Positions 25,845 through 34,009 of a DNA stretch of 64,000 nucleotides are shown here, piece by piece; positions within the stretch are counted from its first letter, which is position 1, and each line of letters opens with the position of its first letter. Both the position numbers and the translations under genes were made by a program. The DNA is from Arthrobacter cryoconiti (GTDB lineage: Bacteria > Actinomycetota > Actinomycetes > Actinomycetales > Micrococcaceae). The stretch spans positions 93,095 through 157,094 of the forward strand of contig NZ_JAJJBU010000017.1 of the NCBI RefSeq assembly GCF_020905375.1. The letters are read 5' to 3'. A model generated the notes under the pieces. That model did not search any database. It worked only from the letters and a program-made list of their open reading frames with translations, and was not told the DNA's origin.

Positions 25845-26459
25845 AACCGAAGTCTAGTTGCTGGCATGAGCAACACGCTCCTAACAAACCGCCTGCAGCC
25901 GGTACCCGCTGTTACCGAGCGCATTATTGGAAAACGTGGGCGCCATCGTCGGTGCCAACTTGCATTTTCAACGTGGCGGGCACCGCCTAGCCTCCGGCAG
26001 GCGGCACCGTCGGCCCATTGACACTCTCAGCTCCTGCGCTCATCGCACAGATACCAGACGGCAGGATCCCGCCACGGTGGCGGAGTAGTGCGTAGGCTCC
26101 GGGCCATTAACGAGTCCCTGGCCGCGCGTTTACAGCATCGACTGCAGAGCACCGTGGCATGCCGAGATGTACCGCGAGCAAGAAGACCCTGCCCCCGCCC
26201 CCGAACACAATCCTCTCCACTCGCAGAAGCGCAACTCTCGGCACGCTGACGCGCGCATGACTCATGCCTCCATCCTCAACCCGTGCGGGGCGAAAGGGAC
26301 AGGAAGACAGTTCCGTCGTCGGATAACGCGACCAGCCATCTTCAAATTGTGCGCTCTGCGACGCGCGATATATGTCCCAAGCAGTCGACCAAGTTCCGCG
26401 CGGGGAAGCGGTGGCGGCATCTGGAAGTACCAGATGCCGCCACCCCAGCGCGTCTGCCG
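25845..26459. other. Gene-poor stretch
   Basis: 615 bases with no supported gene. Open frames are short and differ in composition from neighbours. A perfect hairpin lies at 26411-26443. The stretch looks like decayed or non-coding element DNA. Confidence 0.4.
26411..26443 (-). terminator. Perfect 14-bp hairpin
   Basis: GTGGCGGCATCTGG pairs perfectly with CCAGATGCCGCCAC around a 5-base loop. It lies just past the stop of the minus-strand gene at 26460. It lacks a T-run. Confidence 0.55.
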
Positions 26460-26735
26460 CTAGATATAGATTGGGTCAGCTTGCCGGAGGGTTTGCGACA
26501 GAGGTCGCCCTTGCCTCCGGGGGTAGCTTCGCCACTCTCCTGCTTGGTTGTCCGGCAGGCACAAGACAGCCGGTAGGCAACCGGCGCACGGAGGCCGGAC
26601 GTTCGCAAACCCTTGCTGATGCCCCCACGACGCTTGAATGGCGCAGGTACTACAAAGACCAAGCCACATGTAGTGCCTCTTATAGATGTCGAATTCCTTT
26701 GCTTGACGAAGGGTTTCGGGCGCTGTCGCGCTCAT
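26460..26735 (-). CDS. Small cysteine-rich protein
   Basis: 91 aa from MSATAPETLRQAKEFD. Two Cys pairs, CSTC and PPCAGC, flank the segment QASWGHQQGFANVRPP, a zinc-ribbon-like layout. Similar short proteins with a C..C...QA.WGHQ.GF..VRPPC motif occur, as I recall, in actinobacterial mobile elements. Function is unknown. An alternative ATG 31 codons upstream would give 122 aa. Neither start has a strong ribosome site. Confidence 0.5.
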   Translation of the reverse strand: MSATAPETLRQAKEFDIYKRHYMWLGLCSTCAIQASWGHQQGFANVRPPCAGCLPAVLCLPDNQAGEWRSYPRRQGRPLSQTLRQADPIYI

Positions 26736-27295
26736 AGGGTATTCCAATCGATACTGCGGGACGCTTCGAGCGTCCACGCGGGGGTAATGCCGGAGGCTTC
26801 CGGCACCGTGTTCAAACATGTATTGCAAAGCTCAACCAGGGCTGCCCCAGTCCCGTAGTCAGCAACGCATTCTGAGCTTCCGGATCCGGCGCGGCTGTTG
26901 CCTTTACCGATGCAGCCACCAAACGCAACGCAACATGGATCCGCAGACTCACCTAGGTGCTACGTTGGCACCATTCGTGCCATTGACAGCAACTCCAATG
27001 TCGACACCTTCAGACCGAAACCATGAACTGCTATAGGCGGCGGACGAAGTCCAGCCGCCTATAGGGAAGTTGTTTTTAGCAACAGCACAGCCGCTCTCGG
27101 ACTGCGTCCGTGGCGGCTGTCAGGTGTCGAATCATTTCTGCCGACGGAGGACGTCGTCCGCCAGACGGCTCTGGAGGCTACGAACGTCTTCAGGTCCGAT
27201 TCCGTAATTGGTTGAGGACTAAAGTGTCTACTGCGGCATCGCAGGGGTGCTGCTGCCGCTGCCCCGACGTGCCGTACTTATATAGAGTGCGGTTT
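26736..27295. other. Gene-poor stretch with hairpin at 27031-27064
   Basis: No supported gene. CTATAGGCGGC (27031-27041) and GCCGCCTATAG (27054-27064) form a perfect hairpin followed after nine bases by TTTTT, so a plus-strand terminator is plausible, although no plus-strand gene is recognised upstream. Confidence 0.45.
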
Positions 27296-28030
27296 CTAGA
27301 ACGGGGCAGTATCCCCTCCCCAAGGCACTCCCATTGGCGAAGGGGTGCACAGCGAAGCCCACCACTCGCACTCTTCGAGAGTCCAAGAGTGCGGTGTGAG
27401 CCGCCAAGACCCAGGAGCGTCCTTATGACCGACGCTTAGGCCTGGCTCGTGTAGCTCGTGGATGCTGGAGTTGTTGAATCGTGCCCTGCTTGTCAGCAGG
27501 TCAGCATTACGGGCCAGCTTCCAGTGTGTCGAAACAGTGGCCTCACGGATCCCTCCAACTGCGTTAGCAATCATCCGGCGACTTATTGCGGTAACCCCTC
27601 TGAAGTCGACCGTTTCTAGCATCACCGACAGCGTGTGAACAACATTTGGCTTGAGTCCAGAACGGTTCACTGCCGCCATATATCCAACCCGCCAACTCTG
27701 CCGCACGTCCAACAGGGCATGGTAGCGAACCGAGGCCAGCGCATAGTCAGCAGCGTGGAAGGCCGAAGCGGCATCCAGATGCCGGGTTGGGTTGGCCGTC
27801 GCTCCTTGGCTGGAAACGACCGGCACCGAAACCAAACTTGTCCAGTCATCAGGGCCGGCTTCTTGGCTACTCCCAACGAGTAGCGGTACAGCACGCCCAG
27901 GCGGTCGCGGTATTGCTCGCTGTCCACGTGCTCTCGGTAGACAATCCCGCGCAAGAAATTCTTCTGTTGGGCCACTGATATACAATTGCGGCGCAAGATC
28001 AACGAAGCTTGCCGAGGCCAGGTCCATCAT
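27296..28030 (-). CDS. HTH protein, possible replication or regulatory protein of the element
   Basis: 244 aa. Residues about 120-195 have a winged-helix look (LKPNVVHTLSVMLETVDF, then ISRRMIANAVGG and STHWKLARNADLL), similar to HTH_36-type domains of replication or phage regulatory proteins. The N-terminal 90 residues are Pro/Arg-rich and less convincing. Another frame there (28002 to about 27850) reads more protein-like, so an internal frameshift is possible. The ATG overlaps the excisionase stop by 4 bases (ATGA), supporting an operon with it. Confidence 0.5.
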   Translation of the reverse strand: MMDLASASFVDLAPQLYISGPTEEFLARDCLPRARGQRAIPRPPGRAVPLLVGSSQEAGPDDWTSLVSVPVVSSQGATANPTRHLDAASAFHAADYALASVRYHALLDVRQSWRVGYMAAVNRSGLKPNVVHTLSVMLETVDFRGVTAISRRMIANAVGGIREATVSTHWKLARNADLLTSRARFNNSSIHELHEPGLSVGHKDAPGSWRLTPHSWTLEECEWWASLCTPSPMGVPWGGDTAPF

Positions 28031-28236
28031 CGGATGACTTGACGCTGCTGCTTAGTCCATTTGGCCACATCATCTTGGTGGTAACGGACACGGTTACCAA
28101 TCTTGTGAAAGGTTGGGCCGCCAGAAAGATTCGTGGCAAGCCATTTCTCGCTTATCTTGAGTTCCCGCGCCAATTCTTGGCGAGTGAAGAATGTGCACGG
28201 CTCTGCCGTGGCTGCTGATTGTAAGGTCGGGGAAAT
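28027..28236 (-). CDS. Excisionase-like HTH protein (xis)
   Basis: About 69 aa containing FFTRQELARELKISEKWL, then FHKIGNRVRYHQDDVAKW. This is the MerR-like HTH_17 domain of excisionases. The frame has an in-frame stop just upstream and no ATG, GTG or TTG before the domain. The best start is ATT at 28236, with GGAG six bases upstream. Either a rare ATT/CTG start is used or the gene lost its start. Its stop overlaps the next gene by 4 bases. It lies 306 bases from the divergent integrase and probably controls excision. Confidence 0.65.
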   Translation of the reverse strand: MSPTLQSAATAEPCTFFTRQELARELKISEKWLATNLSGGPTFHKIGNRVRYHQDDVAKWTKQQRQVIR

Positions 28237-28271
28237 AGTGAACTCCAGGGTTTAGTAATTGGGCACAAAAA

Positions 28272-28293
28272 AGCCGCCCAAAGGGGGGCGGCT
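28272..28293 (-). terminator. Minus-strand terminator upstream of xis
   Basis: AGCCGCCC / GGGCGGCT stem followed on the minus strand by TTTTTT. It ends transcripts coming from 28300-28540, a stretch with no minus-strand gene, so it may cap a small RNA or stop leakage from the integrase promoter region. Confidence 0.7.
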
Positions 28294-28542
28294 GGTTAGA
28301 ACGAATATTGAACCGCCAGTGGCAACCTAGCCATTGTCGGGAGGAACTATTCATGCACTCGAGGGCGCTCACTCAGATGTCAAGATCCACCTACAGCAAG
28401 GGGCCGGCAGGTCCTTTCGCCCTCTATTCTCATTTGACGACATCTTCGTAACACTTGCAAATCCGCTTAACTCTCGTGCCCAGCACAGTCTCATTTGTTC
28501 TGAGAAACACTGTCCATAACGGTCTCCTGCTATTGTCTTTAC
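28294..28542. other. Divergent control region between xis and integrase
   Basis: 249 bases without a supported gene, bounded by a minus-strand terminator on the left and the integrase ATG on the right. The integrase ATG has no obvious ribosome site. The region may hold the int and xis promoters and possibly a small antisense RNA. Confidence 0.35.
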
Positions 28543-29733
28543 ATGCCTGTAAACAAGTATGATCCGAACAAGCGAACCGGCATCGGTTCCGTACGCTCTC
28601 CATGGGTAGCTGACTTCCGCGTGCTCGGCGGTGCCAGAAAGCGGAAAGCATTCCGGCTGCGGAAGGATGCGGAAGCTTGGCTCGTGGAACAGCAAGCGAA
28701 CATCAGTTCCGGATCGTATGTCGACCCGCGAAGGGCCCAACAGACTCAGGTCGGAGCCCTTTACGAGTCCTGGATGGAGCGACTGGAGTCCATGGGCGCC
28801 CGCGGCAAGAAGCCTATCGCTCCATCAACTGCAGACAATTATAGGAAGAACTGGACTAAACACATCGCCCCTCGATGGGAGCACACTCCGCTAGCCAATG
28901 TCCATCACCGTGACGTTGCCAAATGGATAGCAACCATGGAGGTTGGCTCCGCCAACCAGTCTGGCGCAAACACACGTCGACGCGTAGCGCTCATGTTTGG
29001 TCGACTCATGAATCACGCCGTCTATTTGGAACTACTGCCACGAAATCCAGCCAAAGATGCCACCGGTAATGCCGATTACGTGCCATCCGTCAAGGTCGAG
29101 AAGCAACACGTATACATGACCATGCCAGAGCTGCAAGCATTCGCTCGCCGGTGTGTGGGTTGGGAGGACATGATCATGCTGGCTGGTACCACCGGCCTAC
29201 GGTGGGGAGAGATTTCGGCGTTAAAGCGCTCCGACATTGTCGCGACTACTCAACAGGTCCGGAGAAATAGTAAGGCTAGGCGCGAGGCCAAAGGCGAGTT
29301 CAAGGAAGTCAATACATATTCCATCGACGTTGTGCGCGCGTGGTCCTCTGACGGCTCACGGCTTATCGAGTCGACAACCAAGAACGGCGAGCGGCGAACC
29401 GTTCCGGTTCCATCCAAGGTGGCTGACATGGTGTTGTCTGCGCGCCACGATGACGGGTTGTTGTTTCATGCGCGGAACGACAACGTATTGCACCATTCCA
29501 ATTTCACAGCGCGAGTAATCAAAAAGGCTGGGGCCGACATGTCCACTCCCCCAACTTTCCACGACTTAAGACACACCGCCGTGAGCTTAATTCTCGCCCA
29601 GACACACAACGTCAAACTGGCTCAGCGGATTGCCGGGCACAAGGACGCAACCATGACCCTCAACACATATGCCGAACTGTTTGCTGGTGATCTGCACTCG
29701 GCTTCGGATGCGCTGAATAATTCGATAGAGTAG
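28543..29733 (+). CDS. int: Tyrosine integrase of the tRNA-Arg element
   Basis: 396 aa phage/ICE-type integrase. The N-terminal arm-binding domain covers about residues 10-65 (GSVRSPWVADFRVLGGARKRKAF), the core-binding domain about 70-175, and the catalytic domain about 190-390. Catalytic residues are R220 (TGLRWGEIS), K280, H340 and R343 (FHDLRHTAVS), H366 (AGHKDA) and Y376 (NTYAELF). The complete tRNA-Arg starts 97 bases downstream, with GGACAGT arm-like sites in between. It should recombine the 43-base tRNA repeats at 18833 and 29830. Confidence 0.95.
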   Translation: MPVNKYDPNKRTGIGSVRSPWVADFRVLGGARKRKAFRLRKDAEAWLVEQQANISSGSYVDPRRAQQTQVGALYESWMERLESMGARGKKPIAPSTADNYRKNWTKHIAPRWEHTPLANVHHRDVAKWIATMEVGSANQSGANTRRRVALMFGRLMNHAVYLELLPRNPAKDATGNADYVPSVKVEKQHVYMTMPELQAFARRCVGWEDMIMLAGTTGLRWGEISALKRSDIVATTQQVRRNSKARREAKGEFKEVNTYSIDVVRAWSSDGSRLIESTTKNGERRTVPVPSKVADMVLSARHDDGLLFHARNDNVLHHSNFTARVIKKAGADMSTPPTFHDLRHTAVSLILAQTHNVKLAQRIAGHKDATMTLNTYAELFAGDLHSASDALNNSIE

Positions 29734-29744
29734 TCCACGGGTTT

Positions 29745-29817
29745 ACTGTCCACCCAAGTGGACAGTACCGGACGCTTGGTTGGCCAGAATCTTAGGCTTG
29801 GACAGTTAGCGGACAGT
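29745..29817. promoter_or_regulatory. Right arm-type integrase sites (4 x GGACAGT)
   Basis: GGACAGT occurs on the plus strand at 29760-29766, 29800-29806 and 29811-29817, and inverted at 29745-29751. The first pair forms the dyad ACTGTCCAC-CCAA-GTGGACAGT. The array fills the gap between int and the tRNA. The same heptamer pair is at the left end of the element. Confidence 0.7.
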
Positions 29818-29829
29818 AAGAAGCCCGAC

Positions 29830-29902
29830 GCCTCGGTAGCTCAGCGGATAGAGCAGGAGCCTTCTAATCTCTTGGCCGCCGGTTCGAGTCCGGCCCGGGG
29901 CA
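29830..29902 (+). tRNA. tRNA-Arg (anticodon TCT), reconstituted at the integration junction
   Basis: 73 bases: acceptor GCCTCGG/CCGGGGC, D-arm, anticodon loop CTTCTAA, T-arm GCCGG/CCGGC with TTCGAGT, discriminator A, no CCA. The pair closing the anticodon loop is C-U, which is unusual. Bases 29830-29872 repeat the fragment at 18833. The 5' half is therefore on the element side of the crossover and the 3' half on the other side. Transcription must start inside the element, close to the integrase arm sites. Confidence 0.92.
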
Positions 29903-29909
29903 CAAAGGG

Positions 29910-29944
29910 CCTCTGACCTGCGGTTATGCACCGCAAGTCAGAGG
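29910..29944 (+). terminator. Hairpin after tRNA-Arg
   Basis: CCTCTGACCTGCGG pairs with CCGCAAGTCAGAGG around a 7-base loop. A related hairpin follows the 3' tRNA half at 37849, showing that the tRNA downstream region is duplicated. Confidence 0.75.
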
Positions 29945-30466
29945 CAAACGAAGTCAACTCCCCTTTTACTCCCCCAATTCAGCCAAACTTTCTCGCGATT
30001 GCACTCCCCCTTTTCCCGAAGAGCTGACTAAAAAACGAGGGAATACGCGGTTTCATCCAGTTGGGTTTCTTGATGCTCTGGCTGGTGATGATGGAGCCTT
30101 CGATCGCCGTACTCTGATTCAATCCACGTCGCAAAGTGTCGAGCTTGCCAGTGTAGCGGTAGCCCGACTGCCGGCACCCGGTATGGAACTTACTCATGCC
30201 CGCTCTCGTAATTCGGCCCCGTCAGCCAACCGAATAGGCTGAGACATTCCAGCGAAGTCCTGGTTACGCAAGCATCGCGACCTCCACCCATATTTCGCCA
30301 CAACGTCGTCATCTGGGTTGCACATCATCGAGCGATAGTTCGGTTGCCTGATCGACACTTCCCTGCGTCGAGGCATCCTTGGCCCTTAGTCCTTGGCGCA
30401 ATCTGAAGTCAAGACAGCTTCAGTTTCCAGATGAAGCCGAAGTCGTCCGCTGTCACTTTTACTGAA
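29945..30466. other. Stretch without supported genes
   Basis: About 520 bases. They contain ACTCCCCTTTTACTCCCCC (29957-29975), a motif repeated at 37711 and 60354. Two short minus-strand frames (29979-30197 and 30194-30376) overlap slightly but have no recognised domain and may be decayed coding sequence. Confidence 0.4.
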
Positions 30467-31303
30467 TTAGATGATCATCAGGTCTTGGCCAGCCACGATC
30501 TTCCCGTCAAAGCGCTTTCTGGCATCGTCGAGCCAGATTTCGTCCGGCAAAGCTGGACTGCCGGGCACGAAGTGTGAGAGTACCAGTTGGTCGACTCCCG
30601 CCCGCGATGCTATCTCCCCTACCTCGGTCGAGGAAGTGTGAGAGTTGATCAAATGCTCGCGTAGCCGTTGACCGTTGGAACGCTGCAGGAGCGGATCAAT
30701 GCTGGGGACGTGCATGACCTCGTGGACCAGTACGTCCGCGCCCATGGCCAGTTCAACGAGCGAATCACACGGCGTCGTGTCTCCCGAGATCACGTAGGAG
30801 CGGTCGTCGGTGTCGATCCGGTAGGCAAGGGCTGGAATCGGAGGATGGTTCACCCAGGCCGCCGTGATGCGCACGCGGTCGTCCTCAAAAACCAGTCCGG
30901 GTTCCTCGACGTCCTTGGCGGTGACCATTGAATCGAACGCGGGCCGACCTTCGTCAACGATCCGGGTCTTAACATCAGTCGTTGCGTAGGCCAGAAAGGA
31001 TTCCCAGATCCGGGACCACGGTGCCGGGCCGAACGTGGTTACTGGTCCTTGAAGGTTCGCGCACCAGGCCAAATGGAGCAGCGTTCCGGCATCGGCATTG
31101 TGGTCACTGTGGTGGTGCGTGATTCCTACAGCACGGATTGAGTCAAACGGGAGTTTGGCAAAGGCCATTTGCCGTGCCACCCCATTGCCAGCATCGATGA
31201 TGTAGGTTGCGTCTCCGACCACAATGGCGTTGCAGGCCGCATTGCGTTCCGCTTTCGGTGTGGGTCCCCCACCGGTGCCCAGTAAGACGAGTTGGCTCTT
31301 CAT
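30467..31303 (-). CDS. MBL-fold metallo-hydrolase
   Basis: 278 aa RNase Z/ElaC-like beta-lactamase-fold enzyme. The metal motif is THHHSDHNAD (H63, H65, D67, H68). Further ligands appear as D194-like in VISGDTTPC and His in the C-terminal LSHFVP. The substrate is unknown. It is the last gene of an operon with an amino-acid type ABC transporter, which suggests it hydrolyses the imported compound (a lactone, ester or amide). It is 24 bases downstream of the ATPase gene. Confidence 0.85.
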   Translation of the reverse strand: MKSQLVLLGTGGGPTPKAERNAACNAIVVGDATYIIDAGNGVARQMAFAKLPFDSIRAVGITHHHSDHNADAGTLLHLAWCANLQGPVTTFGPAPWSRIWESFLAYATTDVKTRIVDEGRPAFDSMVTAKDVEEPGLVFEDDRVRITAAWVNHPPIPALAYRIDTDDRSYVISGDTTPCDSLVELAMGADVLVHEVMHVPSIDPLLQRSNGQRLREHLINSHTSSTEVGEIASRAGVDQLVLSHFVPGSPALPDEIWLDDARKRFDGKIVAGQDLMII

Positions 31304-31327
31304 GTTTGCTTCTTCTCCTGGTCTAAA

Positions 31328-32095
31328 TCAGCGCACATGGCGCAGGAATTCACGGGTTCTTTCATGCTGTGGATTGTCAAAAACTTCCCCTGGAGTGCCG
31401 GATTCGATGATGACTCCGGCGTCCATAACGACAACGGAGTCTGCGACTTCCCTAGCGAACGCCATTTCGTGGGTGACCACGATCATCGTCATGCCACCCT
31501 GAGCCAGATCCTTCATCACTTTCAAGACCTCGGCTACCAGTTCGGGGTCCAATGCGGAAGTCGGCTCGTCAAAGAGCATGACCTTCGGGTGCATGGCAAG
31601 TGCCCTGGCGATGGCAACGCGTTGTTGCTGCCCGCCGGAGAGTGCCGAGGGGTAGGCATTGTGCTTGTTGGCCAATCCGACCTTGTCCAGCAACTCCATG
31701 GCCTGAGCAGTGACGTTGGCCTTGCGCGATTTCTTCAGCAGCGTCGGGGCCAGAGTGATGTTTTGCAGCACCGTGTAATGCGGGAAGAGGTTGAAGTGCT
31801 GGAACACCATGCCTATGTCTTGTCGTTGCCTGTCGATCTTGGCGCGGGGACGCTCATGCATCTGCCCGTCGCGTTCTTCGTAGGCGAGGGTTTGTCCGGA
31901 CATTGTGATGCGTCCGGCGTCAATGGATTCGAGGTGATTGATGCACCGCAACAAGGTGGATTTACCCGAGCCAGATGGGCCGAGCAAGCAGGCCACTGTG
32001 CCTTCAGGTACTTCGAGGCTGACACCCTTGAGTACGTGGAGGTTGGCATAGAACTTGTTGACTGCAGAAATTTCCAGCAATGCTGAGCGAGTCAT
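31328..32095 (-). CDS. Amino-acid type ABC transporter, ATP-binding protein
   Basis: 255 aa of the GlnQ/HisP class. It has Walker [10 protein letters not shown] at 39-47, a Q-loop, the signature [15 protein letters not shown], Walker [15 protein letters not shown] and the switch His in [12 protein letters not shown]. It energises uptake of a polar amino acid or similar small molecule at the inner face of the membrane. It is 2 bases downstream of the permease gene. Confidence 0.92.
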   Translation of the reverse strand: MTRSALLEISAVNKFYANLHVLKGVSLEVPEGTVACLLGPSGSGKSTLLRCINHLESIDAGRITMSGQTLAYEERDGQMHERPRAKIDRQRQDIGMVFQHFNLFPHYTVLQNITLAPTLLKKSRKANVTAQAMELLDKVGLANKHNAYPSALSGGQQQRVAIARALAMHPKVMLFDEPTSALDPELVAEVLKVMKDLAQGGMTMIVVTHEMAFAREVADSVVVMDAGVIIESGTPGEVFDNPQHERTREFLRHVR

Positions 32096-32097
32096 GT

Positions 32098-32982
32098 TTA
32101 GACCGATACCTTTCGCTGGCCGCGCTCAAGGCGGTGTTCCAAGATGGATTGGCCTACTGTCGCAATTCCTGTAATCAAGAGGTACCAGGCCGAGGCAATG
32201 ACCAGCAGTTCGAGCGTTCGCAGGTTAGTGGCGGCAATGTTCTGAGCTTCAGTCAACAAGTCGCCGCCGGCGATTACCGAAACGAGTGAGGTCATCTTGA
32301 TCATGGTTACGAACTGGCTCCCGGCCGGCGGGAGAATCACCCTCATGGCTTGAGGCAGAACCACCTTGAACATCGAATGTGTGGCCCCCAGTCCCAGCGC
32401 CGTTGCTGCTTCGCGCTGACCCTGGTCTACAGAACGCAGCCCGGAGCGGATCACTTCCCCCATATAGGCAGCCTCATTAATCGCCAGAGCCAAGATCGAT
32501 GCGATGAAAGGAGTGACCAAGCTGTTCATGCTCCAACTGACCCAAATTTCATTCGGATTGAACGGGTTCACAATATCCAACCTGGACCAGAACAATGCCA
32601 AGTTCCCCATGAACAGAATGAGCACCAGCAACGGAATGCTGCGGATCAAGGCCACGTAGCCGAAACCAATAGCCCGCAGGACTGGATTGGAGGACAGCCG
32701 CATGACGGCCACCAGGAAACCGCCGACAGTGCCGATGACCATCGAAATCACGGCCAGGACAATAGTGTTCCTTACACCGGAGAGGATCGATCCGGCGGTG
32801 AGATATTTGTAAATCGTCTGGTGGTCCAAGGCTGGGTTCAGCCAAAGGCCCAATGCGCCCCAGATGACCACAGCTGTAGCTGCGATGCCAAAGACGAGGC
32901 GCCAGGGATGGCGTTTGGCCGCCACCCGATCCGACGCGCTGGCCAGCGCAGTGTTTCGTTGTGTATCCACGGCGGTTGTCAT
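32098..32982 (-). CDS. Amino-acid type ABC transporter, permease
   Basis: 294 aa with a cytoplasmic N-terminus, a first span near 28-48, and the HisM/GlnP-type permease core. The EAA loop reads [24 protein letters not shown]. It ends in further spans near 240-275. Its start overlaps the stop of the binding-protein gene by 4 bases (ATGA). As a single permease it probably forms a homodimer with the ATPase encoded downstream. Confidence 0.92.
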   Translation of the reverse strand: MTTAVDTQRNTALASASDRVAAKRHPWRLVFGIAATAVVIWGALGLWLNPALDHQTIYKYLTAGSILSGVRNTIVLAVISMVIGTVGGFLVAVMRLSSNPVLRAIGFGYVALIRSIPLLVLILFMGNLALFWSRLDIVNPFNPNEIWVSWSMNSLVTPFIASILALAINEAAYMGEVIRSGLRSVDQGQREAATALGLGATHSMFKVVLPQAMRVILPPAGSQFVTMIKMTSLVSVIAGGDLLTEAQNIAATNLRTLELLVIASAWYLLITGIATVGQSILEHRLERGQRKVSV

Positions 32983-33890
32983 TTGCTTTCCTTAGCTGGT
33001 GTGGCCAGGGCGAGATCTTCGGTGTTCCACTTCTTCAGAATCTTGGAAATGGAGCCATCGGCCTGCATCATGTCCAGTGCCGACTGGATCGAGTCATGGA
33101 CGGCAGGGTTGCCTTTGGCCGTAATGATCCCGATGGGCTGCAACTGATAGGTTGCCTCGCCACCCATTTCGAATATGGACTTCGTTGCCTTCTGCTCCGC
33201 GATGTAGCGCATCACGGGAGTGTTCCCGAGGAACGCGGCGTCGCGTCCTGCCTGGACCGAAAGGCGCGCATCGCCAGGGGCGCTGTACTGGTCGATTTGG
33301 ATCGGCTTCTTGCCCTCACTAACGCACTTCTTGCTGGTCGCCTCAGCCAGTTCCAGCTGCACGCCGCCGCGGACTATGGACACTGGGAGCCCGCACAGGT
33401 CATCAACAGAATGGATCCCCTCCGGGTTTCCTCGCCGGACCAACGGGGATGTCGCCTGATTCATGTAATTGGCGAAATCCACTGCAGCCCGACGCTGCTC
33501 TGTATCTCCGATCAAGTCCATCCCAGCATCGGCCTTGCCGGACTGGACCGCTGGGATCAGGCCGGCAAAGGGAAGCTGGGTCCACTCAATCTTCACGCCG
33601 AGCCTGCTTCCCACCTCATCAGCAATGTCCTTGTTGATGCCCTCTATCGCGTTGGAGCCATTGACCTGAAAGATGAGCGGCGGTGAAGCGAGCTGGGATG
33701 CGATGACAAGGACGCCCTTGTCCTTGATCGCGGTAGGAAGTTCAACGAGCTGGGTATACGCGGTTTTTTGTTCGGTACCGGCCGCGTTGGCGGACACCCC
33801 CGGGCGTAAGACGACGCAGCCGCTAAGTGCCACGGTCGCGGCAAGTCCTATGGAAAGTGCGGTGGCGGCCGTAAAAAATATTCGGCGCAT
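32979..33890 (-). CDS. Amino-acid type ABC transporter, substrate-binding lipoprotein
   Basis: 303 aa. A signal peptide ends in the lipobox LSGC (Cys near residue 24), so it is anchored to the outer face of the membrane. The mature part is an SBP_bac_3 domain (LVIASQLASPPLIFQ, EGINKDIADEVGSRLGVK, AVQSGKADAGMDLIGDT). The ligand is not predictable. It is the first gene of the transporter operon and is divergent from the IclR regulator, with two operator-like dyads in front. Confidence 0.92.
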   Translation of the reverse strand: MRRIFFTAATALSIGLAATVALSGCVVLRPGVSANAAGTEQKTAYTQLVELPTAIKDKGVLVIASQLASPPLIFQVNGSNAIEGINKDIADEVGSRLGVKIEWTQLPFAGLIPAVQSGKADAGMDLIGDTEQRRAAVDFANYMNQATSPLVRRGNPEGIHSVDDLCGLPVSIVRGGVQLELAEATSKKCVSEGKKPIQIDQYSAPGDARLSVQAGRDAAFLGNTPVMRYIAEQKATKSIFEMGGEATYQLQPIGIITAKGNPAVHDSIQSALDMMQADGSISKILKKWNTEDLALATPAKESK

Positions 33891-33905
33891 CTCTTCACCT
33901 TTCGT

Positions 33906-33941
33906 TTTCGTTGTGCGAAACTAGTATTCGCTACTCGAAAT
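33906..33941. promoter_or_regulatory. Paired IclR-type operators
   Basis: Two dyads of the form TTCG-N5-CGAA: TTTCGTTGTGCGAAA (33906-33920) and ATTCGCTACTCGAAAT (33926-33941). Their centres are 20 bases apart, two helical turns. The form resembles known IclR-family operators, and they lie between the divergent iclR-like gene and the transporter operon. Confidence 0.65.
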
Positions 33942-34009
33942 AGTATGAGTGTGACCGAGGTCTCCCGTCAAGGGTGGCAATCGACTCGACGACAACCAGG
34001 GGGTGCGCA

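Noticed and set aside
29979..30376. Two short overlapping minus-strand frames after tRNA-Arg
   Set aside because: No motif, no ribosome site; treated as possible decay and noted in the stretch entry.
32350..33147. 265-codon open frame antisense to the ABC permease
   Set aside because: His/Gln-rich reverse reading of a membrane protein gene.
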